Source of the DNA: Plasmopara viticola | Taxonomy: Eukaryota > Oomycota > Peronosporomycetes > Peronosporales > Peronosporaceae | Length of the DNA stretch: 64,000 nucleotides | Reading direction: 5' to 3' | Assembly (NCBI GenBank): GCA_001695595.3 | Contig: MBPM02000078.1 | Location: 124,001-188,000 of the forward strand | In this document: one piece after another, positions 57,762 through 64,000 of the stretch | Numbering within the stretch: position 1 is the first letter of the stretch | How the letters are laid out: every line of letters starts with the position of its first letter | The notes under the pieces: generated by a model | What the model was told of the DNA's origin: nothing | What the model saw: only the letters and a program-made list of their open reading frames with translations | Database searches by the model: none | Made by a program: the position numbers and the translations under genes

Positions 57762-58020
57762 AGTGGGCGAGGACGTTGCATTGTGGGAAGGCTTGTAGTA
57801 GCTGTTAACCGATTGAGTAGAAAGCAAAACTCGAAGTATATATATTTATCTGGACCAAGGATCGGCTGCCATTATGTACTTTCTTACTGGGACGTACTCG
57901 TTTATACTATGACGCCATCCGCCTGTTCAACATGCATTCAGCGGTGTAATTTTGAGCTTTTTAATCCTCAACTCGAGTTTTTTTATCATCTCCAAGCGTG
58001 GCACATACTAAGCAGATAAA
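57762..58020. other. Sequence between copia start and effector remnant
   Basis: Probably holds the 5' leader and perhaps part of an LTR of the copia element. I find no second LTR copy in the window to compare with. Confidence 0.3.
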
Positions 58021-58520
58021 GTCACGGCTAGCGGCCGAATAGTTACCTCTGCAAACATTTTACATTGACTTTGTGGTGTCTGGTGGCACAATTACTGATA
58101 TGGTCCCTACCAGATTTCTTTGAGGTATCGAGACCCAAAGCACGACTAGGCTCTTTTTAAGCGCATGCTTTAAGGTCCAATCAGTCTTTGGGGAAAAACT
58201 GAATAGACTATCGAGGACACAACTTTAACGTTGAGAATGAAAAAGGTTTACGTGTTATGAGAGGGAGACCCAAAGATTCACAAAAAAAGATACCTTGGCA
58301 CATAGGCGAGTAGATCAAGCGCCGAAACATTAAGTAGAAAAAACCATCGACAGAGCCAGAAGAAGAACCACCGATGAAGCCAGAAATTTTCCAGTTGAAT
58401 AGCACTGATACAATTACCAAGCTTTTACAGAGTGAAGATGGCCCAATTTGTACCCAATTACCCAATCGAAGTGTTTGTACGAGGCAGGAATCTCTTGGGA
58501 TATAATTACCTCACACCAAC
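58021..58520 (+). pseudogene. Effector-family remnant beyond the copia element
   Basis: Starts with the array's 'gccgaatagtt-cctct' upstream motif, then reads DFVVSGGT and, after a frameshift, RDPKHD-x-AL, matching the N-terminal part of the plus-strand pseudogenes (FVVSSGT, RDPHDN-x-AL). Near 58470 a 'cgaggcaggaa-c' spacer motif follows. It is highly decayed. Confidence 0.55.
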
Positions 58521-59299
58521 TAGTGTGATCTTCGATTTACCTCTGTAACACCGTCGTGAAGGAAGCTTCTTAAAGGTCGGTTGTTAAGCAAGGGTTGGGC
58601 GGCGAACGAGGCGGAGAAGGTGAAGAAGAAATGCTAGTTGCGTAATCGGATTGAAAAGAGATTACTAATTAAAAGCTATTACGAATTCTGTCTTGTTACA
58701 GCCCAACTGGTGGCTCATATACTTCTACAATCCTATAAGCTATTATTATTCTTTGCTCCATCTGTCAGTGCCATTTTGACTCTTAAAGTGTCAATTAAGC
58801 ACAGAATTGACGCATCATATACACACAGCAGAAGTTACGGTTTAACTTTAAAGAAACGACATTGCCGATAGCTGACTACTCATTTGGCCGCATAAAACGA
58901 GAGAACATCCAACTTCTCGTTTGAAACGACAACTTCTCACACAATGTAGCCTTGTCTTTCTTTGCCATAGATGTCTTTCAATATGCGCGACACGGCTCAC
59001 AGCTCCCTACCTTCTAAAAAAGATATTTTCTCCGTGCTTTGAATACTCAAGCATCTGACACTTCACTGCTTGAGTGTTCAGCTCTGATTCGTAACTGTCA
59101 CGTACTCAGCACAAGCAAACATCTCTAGGTTTATAAATGGAAGATTAGGCATATTGCGACGAGTAGTGGCTCGTGTGGAGCAGCGGTTGCGCGAAAACGC
59201 AGCGTTTATTAACAAATACCTTGAGCTACTTGCGTGTATCAGCATGCAACGTGCACATTCTACCCGCGTTTAACCCACCAACACGGCGACTCCGTTTAG
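58521..59299. other. No feature recognised
   Basis: AT-rich sequence; a 77-codon plus-strand frame (58638-58871) has no recognisable motif. Confidence 0.4.
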
Positions 59300-60570
59300 C
59301 TGAGGCGTAAACAGATTTGCACAGATTATTAACGATGGCTTGGTGCTTGCGAAACTTGGTCATCTAACCAGACGCGTATTCAATACCGTTGTCGCTACGT
59401 AGCATCTTGACAATTTAAATGGTATAAATTTCTGGGCACGCAAAAACCTCAGTAAGCTTGACCTTCCCTTTTGACTAGCTCCTGAAAAAAACGTACCACT
59501 CAAAACGGCAAATGCTTGTCAATTGACATGACTTGCTCTTGAATGTTGTCGTCTGCAAAGGACAACATGCATCACTCCCAGAACTTTCTTGCATGGTTGA
59601 TTGGCTTTGGCGAAGATTGTATTCGCAATCGCGAACCAAGTTGGCATATATAACACAGCTGCCACTTCTTGAACGACAGTATGTCAATCCCTGCACCACA
59701 CCACGTCTTGCCGATGGAATTTAGAGTGTCAAAGCCAATTTTACCAAATCAAAGGCGAAGCAAATAACGTTACAATTCTTTCATTGCAATCCTTTGGTCT
59801 TACTGTTAGAAAACGTCTGCAGCTCTTGGAATCGTTCTAATCTTGAAGAGTCATTTGCGTTTTCATGCATTACCATCAAGCCAAGATCATTTGCATTCGT
59901 GAAGCACACATCCACCTCGAAGGCCACGTGAGCAACATGTGGCGAGTCGACTAGCAAAAAAGAGGTTTCAATACAGTTTAAAAGTAGAGTACCAGTCTAT
60001 GTGCACACCTACGATGCATACTCTTGGGCTCTCTATCTACATTTGATCTCCACCACGTCAACCAAATTGTTGTTTGCGAGAAGTGCCTCCACCAGAGAGC
60101 TCTTCTTGCAGCTCTTCACGAATTCCTCCAGGTACTCCATATGCTATGTCGCATTAGCAATTTATCACTTAGCCTAGTAGTTTGGCTCCTACGAACAACA
60201 ACAGAGATATTATCTTAATACCTCTTAATTGCGTAGGACATTTGCTCTTCCTTCGCATTCTTACGGCACTTCGATGACCTTACTCATCACAGGGTTTGTA
60301 TTCGGTAGCTGTCAAGTCTTGGTCCTCTCGTTGTCACTGATCATAATAGATTAACCGTTCACAACTCTTTCCGTACGTCCACCTTGCTCTTGCGCTTCAT
60401 CAGCGAGTTAATTTTCGACTCCAGTGCGATAGAAAGAAATCGGTATGAAGCCCTCAAACTTGCCCGTAGCTTCATCACCAAAATATATTCCAGCTCCCTT
60501 TGCGTCGAGATTTTTCCGCTAGCATCCTGATCTGTTGATGTGCTCCATCTTATCCTGTCATCATGAAACA
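59300..60570 (-). pseudogene. Second decayed copia-type fragment
   Basis: On the minus strand near 59370-59410, VKMLRSDNGIEY matches the conserved integrase segment around the second catalytic aspartate. Upstream pieces (to about 60570) are compatible with the protease-to-integrase interval but carry many stops. Element boundaries are not visible. Confidence 0.45.
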
Positions 60571-60984
60571 AAGACGCCGACAGAGGAATCCAAGGTCATC
60601 TTATCGAAATGTTCTTCTGGACTTGACAATGGATCATGTGCGCCAATTGCGAGTCTGCCATTGGCAGCTGGGATTTAAGCATCTGAAGGTCAACGCCTCG
60701 CGCTATTTTATCTCACCCTAACGCGGTAGTGCAGTGCTCCATCTCGGTCTCGTCGCTTACAACAGCACTCTCAAACCATTCTCTTCCATCACAATCTATT
60801 TTTCACAAATTTGATGTGTATTAATAAGTTTCATCGGACCTTTTAATGCGAGCGGTCGTCGACGAGGAGGGGTGCAGCTTTTAACGAAGCTTTGGCTCTA
60901 ACAATTTAAAGTGGCTTGTGCTCTGTTTTCAAAAGAGAAAAAGCATTATAATGTCCTTAGTCTACAATGCTACCTCTGAGTTTA
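60571..60984. other. No feature recognised
   Basis: No supported gene, repeat or regulatory site. Confidence 0.4.
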
Positions 60985-61880
60985 ATAGTTTTAGAATCTA
61001 GAAGCGGAACCATATCAGATAAACTTATCGTAATTGTCGAGGGGTCCCTTTGTCAAAGTAGAAACGAATAGTGTACCGACACTTATGATACAAAATATAT
61101 AACGCAACGAGATTTTTGACCCGCACCTTCCGACCGCTCCACGAATAGCGTCACAGCTTAAAATAGTCTTCTATAACCAGTCGATCGCTCAAAGACGTAA
61201 ACCGACTTCGCGTCTCGAGTAACTAGCTCAGCCAGGGACTTGGCTCGAAACTCATAGAATTAAATAATTACTGAAAGCAATCACGTTCAAGAAGTGTGAC
61301 TATCCTGCCAACCTGCACCCAAAGTTACTGCGTAATAATTGGGTGGGCTGGATTTCCTACTGACCGTATAAGCCCTATAGCGTCGCCCTATAGCGTCGTA
61401 AAAGGTATGTGATCTGGTCTAAGAGATGAATCGAAAAGCCGCGCTTAATTCGCGTCATTGAGAATTTTAAGTAACTCATAGTTTCGTAAAAGCGAACACT
61501 CTTAGATATTATCGCAAGAGTATTTACAAATAGTCGGGTGCTGCTAAAACTGAGTAAAGTGTTGTTTCTGCGCATCCCGTGACGGTGAATAGCAAAAGCG
61601 TACCGAAGATTGGGCGGAAAAATATTGGCTTTTACCCCGAAGTTGCGCGAGACGCGTACGCTCAAAAGATGAAGTGGTGAGAACTCGACGCAGCCTTTTT
61701 TGAAGCCCTTAACCTGCCCTTCTATTAATATCGGCAAGAGATGGCCAAGTTGGTTTGCACAATCAGGTTAAAATGTAACCCAAGCATATTATCACATTAT
61801 TCACGAGTCTGATTATCCGATAAGTCAGCTCAAGTTGGACGGAGTCGTTAGGGTGTAGTGACCTGGATCTTCAGGACAAA
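60985..61880 (+). pseudogene. Distant effector-family pseudogene
   Basis: The stretch at 61075-61160 follows the first-repeat region of the plus-strand pseudogenes (cgacacttatgatacaaaat, then acgcaacgaga). At about 61570-61760 the plus strand reads HPVTVNSKSVP and then, after about 45 codons with stops, FFEALNLPF and EMAKL. These match HPATVNGQSVP, FLEAFNLPF and ETAKM of the live genes in order and spacing. It is much more diverged than any array copy and has no open frame. Confidence 0.65.
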
Positions 61881-62289
61881 GTAGAGATTACGGAAGACCA
61901 AAAACAATAAAACCTCCTGATATAATCACGTCCACCTAAATGAAAATCAAAAAAACGTGAAAAAGAAAGTGTTCTTGTGAAAGTGTTTTCAACTTAAGAG
62001 ATGATTGACGTTAACGGCGCGGCATTTACCAAGCTCAACTTCCTAGCATCGCATATTGCTTAAGATAGCACGGCTTACATAGGCTACATCGACGCTCCAC
62101 GATTTGACCGCAGTGTAAATTGTTTGTAAAGTTCACGTAATGATATGAATAATTTTGTTTCTGTTATCGAGCCTCTTTTGTAATGCCTGTTGGACTACGT
62201 TGGAAAAGTTATCAGCATAAATTCAAGTTTGTTTTTACGCAAACGAGAGACTCGGTTTGTGCCATAATTCAGGGCAACGTGGCAAGATT
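61881..62289. other. No feature recognised
   Basis: AT-rich sequence with no supported gene. Confidence 0.4.
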
Positions 62290-62600
62290 GATTGCGAAAA
62301 CGAAATCATTGAATCCGACTTAAATTTTTGGAACATCTTGACAAATGGCACCAGCAAACGCAATCGCTGGATCATCCTGTGAAAGTCGTACGGATATTCA
62401 AAGTTTTTGATACGAAACTGAAAAATGTCCGTTGCTGCCCAAGCTTTAAAGCGTGGGTTAAGCAAGAGAACCTTTAGTTACGTGCGTGTCGGCAATGGAA
62501 TCAAGCAATCGAGGAAATATTATTTGCAAGAAAAAGACATGGTCATAGGTTCCATGGGCGCGAGATTGGAAGGTGAACGATTGTCGGTGGGTGCTTAGTA
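62290..62600 (+). pseudogene. Possible WY-type RxLR effector remnant
   Basis: One plus-strand frame reads LDKWHQQTQSL, then VVRIFKVFDTKL, then SFKAWVKQENL before a stop. The spacing of tryptophans and leucine-rich helices, especially the FKAWV block, resembles the W motif and linkers of LWY-type oomycete effectors. No signal peptide or RxLR is seen upstream. The call is tentative. Confidence 0.35.
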
Positions 62601-64000
62601 AAAGGGAGAAATTCTAGCAGGAAAGTTCAGGCGTTTATTTTTTAAACATTTTCAGGTTAACAGTTAATTTTCCGTCGATCAAAAGTTTGCTCAGTCTAGC
62701 TGTCAAGTACAACTTGACTGAGCTCTAGGTGGATGTCAAAATGCTGTTTCGAGTGAGCTTCACAACGAAGATATACGCATGATGTAAGTGTAGCCAAGCG
62801 GCTACACGAATGAAAAGTATCCACATACATCTGCCACCCCAAACACTCTCTGCATAGTCTGAAGTAGCTTTCACTAATGCGGGCCAGACAATTGATAAAT
62901 TGCGCTAAAGTTGGGATGTACCGATCACGGCATCTAAGCCATACGAATGACCGAGGCATGATCTTCGTAGCTCTTTAAGTCGACTCAGTGGTCTTCGCCA
63001 GCAATAATGACGACCAACCAAGGTCGACTAAGCTAAAACTCAGTAGATGGTTCAATCTTAGGGACTTGAGCCGCGCAAAGTAAATTTCGACATAAATTCA
63101 TGCGGGGTATCCTACTAGAAGCGTGTTGGTGTGGCAAACCAGGTTTTCAAAGAAAATAAAAGACACTCGTTGCAAAAAAAAACCCGGTCAGAAAATATAT
63201 GTCTTCCGTCAATTTGACGGAAGACATGTGCAAAAAACGCTACAAGTGTGAAAGTATAGCGGCTAAGAATCGTACCGCAATGCTGTCGGCCGCCGGATGT
63301 ACTTTTGATCATACATTGCTGCTGAGTAGAAGCTCTCAGCCAGCTTATGGGTGACTTGTGTACACCTCAAAGTCATTGTCAGATATTTGCAGAGAGTTGG
63401 CCCGGGCGAGTTCTGAAACTACTAGACTGCTGGCCGTGATGTATACAGAGATATAAAAAAAGCTCGGCGCTGACATCCGTAAGACCAACCTCGTGACAGC
63501 GCTCGCTTTATAATCAAACCGTACCACTGTTTGTGCAAAAAATCCAGATAGATTCAATGCTTAGCAACAATTCCTAACTTTGCTGCTTTTCCCCTCGAGA
63601 CAGTGCCTGATGAGAGATACAAAGGATATTTTCGCTCACATCGCCTGCGCTGACGACTTGCGTTGCAATATTCCGGCTTTCATGCATTCGTGATGTTGTC
63701 AACACCCAATTGCGAGTATTATTGGCTTACATTTATGCACCGTTAGTGTAAGTTTTCAGATAGTACTTTTGTCTTTTCTCTCCATGCAAAAATTTAGCCT
63801 AGCCTTTTCTACCGTAGAATGCAAGTGCACAATTTAAAGAAGATGTGCTAAACGTTAAAAGGATCACAAACAAATGATAGCTTTGGTGCACGGCGAACCT
63901 ATTGGCAATTATGCATTTTTGGCAACCGAGTAATTTACACGATAGTGTAATTATATAATTCCTGCCTGAATCTTAGAATTGAAATCAAAGCGTATATATA
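62601..64000. other. Right flank, no gene recognised
   Basis: Several 60-90-codon minus-strand frames (for example 62696-62959) show no motif I can name. A perfect 14-base inverted repeat with a one-base centre lies at 63199-63227. Confidence 0.4.

Noticed and set aside
61377..61402. Tandem ccctatagcgtcg doubled at 61377-61402
   Set aside because: A two-copy 13-base duplication inside a decayed pseudogene region, with no further structure.

Overview
The window looks like an oomycete genome, most likely a downy mildew and perhaps a Plasmopara-type species (the genus is inference only). Seven tandem copies of an intronless gene encode a secreted protein of about 518 residues. Each has an N-terminal signal peptide, then a degenerate RxLR tetrapeptide (RVPQ) and an EER triplet, which is the layout of oomycete host-targeted effectors. 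The transposon content (LINE, Ty1/copia, and MULE-type elements with FAR1-like ORFs) also fits an oomycete. There is no sign of prokaryotic gene organisation.

Layout: 1-985 holds the end of a MULE-like element and a broken fragment of a LisH/CTLH (WDR26-type) gene. About 1030 to 54240 is a head-to-tail array of seven units with a period of 8.0-8.4 kb; the seventh is cut short. A complete unit reads, left to right: a spacer with very decayed effector sequence, the effector gene on the minus strand, its promoter, a block of decayed effector fragments, in units 2-6 a 1.25-kb MULE-like element with long terminal inverted repeats, then a broken paralogue of the effector on the plus strand. Short LINE-derived elements with clean target-site duplications sit at different places in different units and record the order of duplication. 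From 54345 to 57761 a decayed copia element abuts the truncated end of the array. Further effector remnants (58021-58200 and 60985-61850), a second copia fragment and a possible WY-type effector remnant lie beyond it.

Six of the seven minus-strand effector genes are open (units 1, 2, 3, 5, 6, 7). Unit 4 has a one-base frameshift. All six plus-strand paralogues are pseudogenes. The edge units (1 and 7) are the most diverged and lack the MULE-like element, while the central units are strongly homogenised, as expected from unequal exchange and gene conversion. Several genes are mosaics of two sequence classes. The MULE-like element carries a small ORF with a signal peptide and cysteines, a candidate captured secreted-protein gene amplified with the array.

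Protein family, localisation and expression are inferred from sequence alone. No database comparison was possible, and percentages of identity were not computed.
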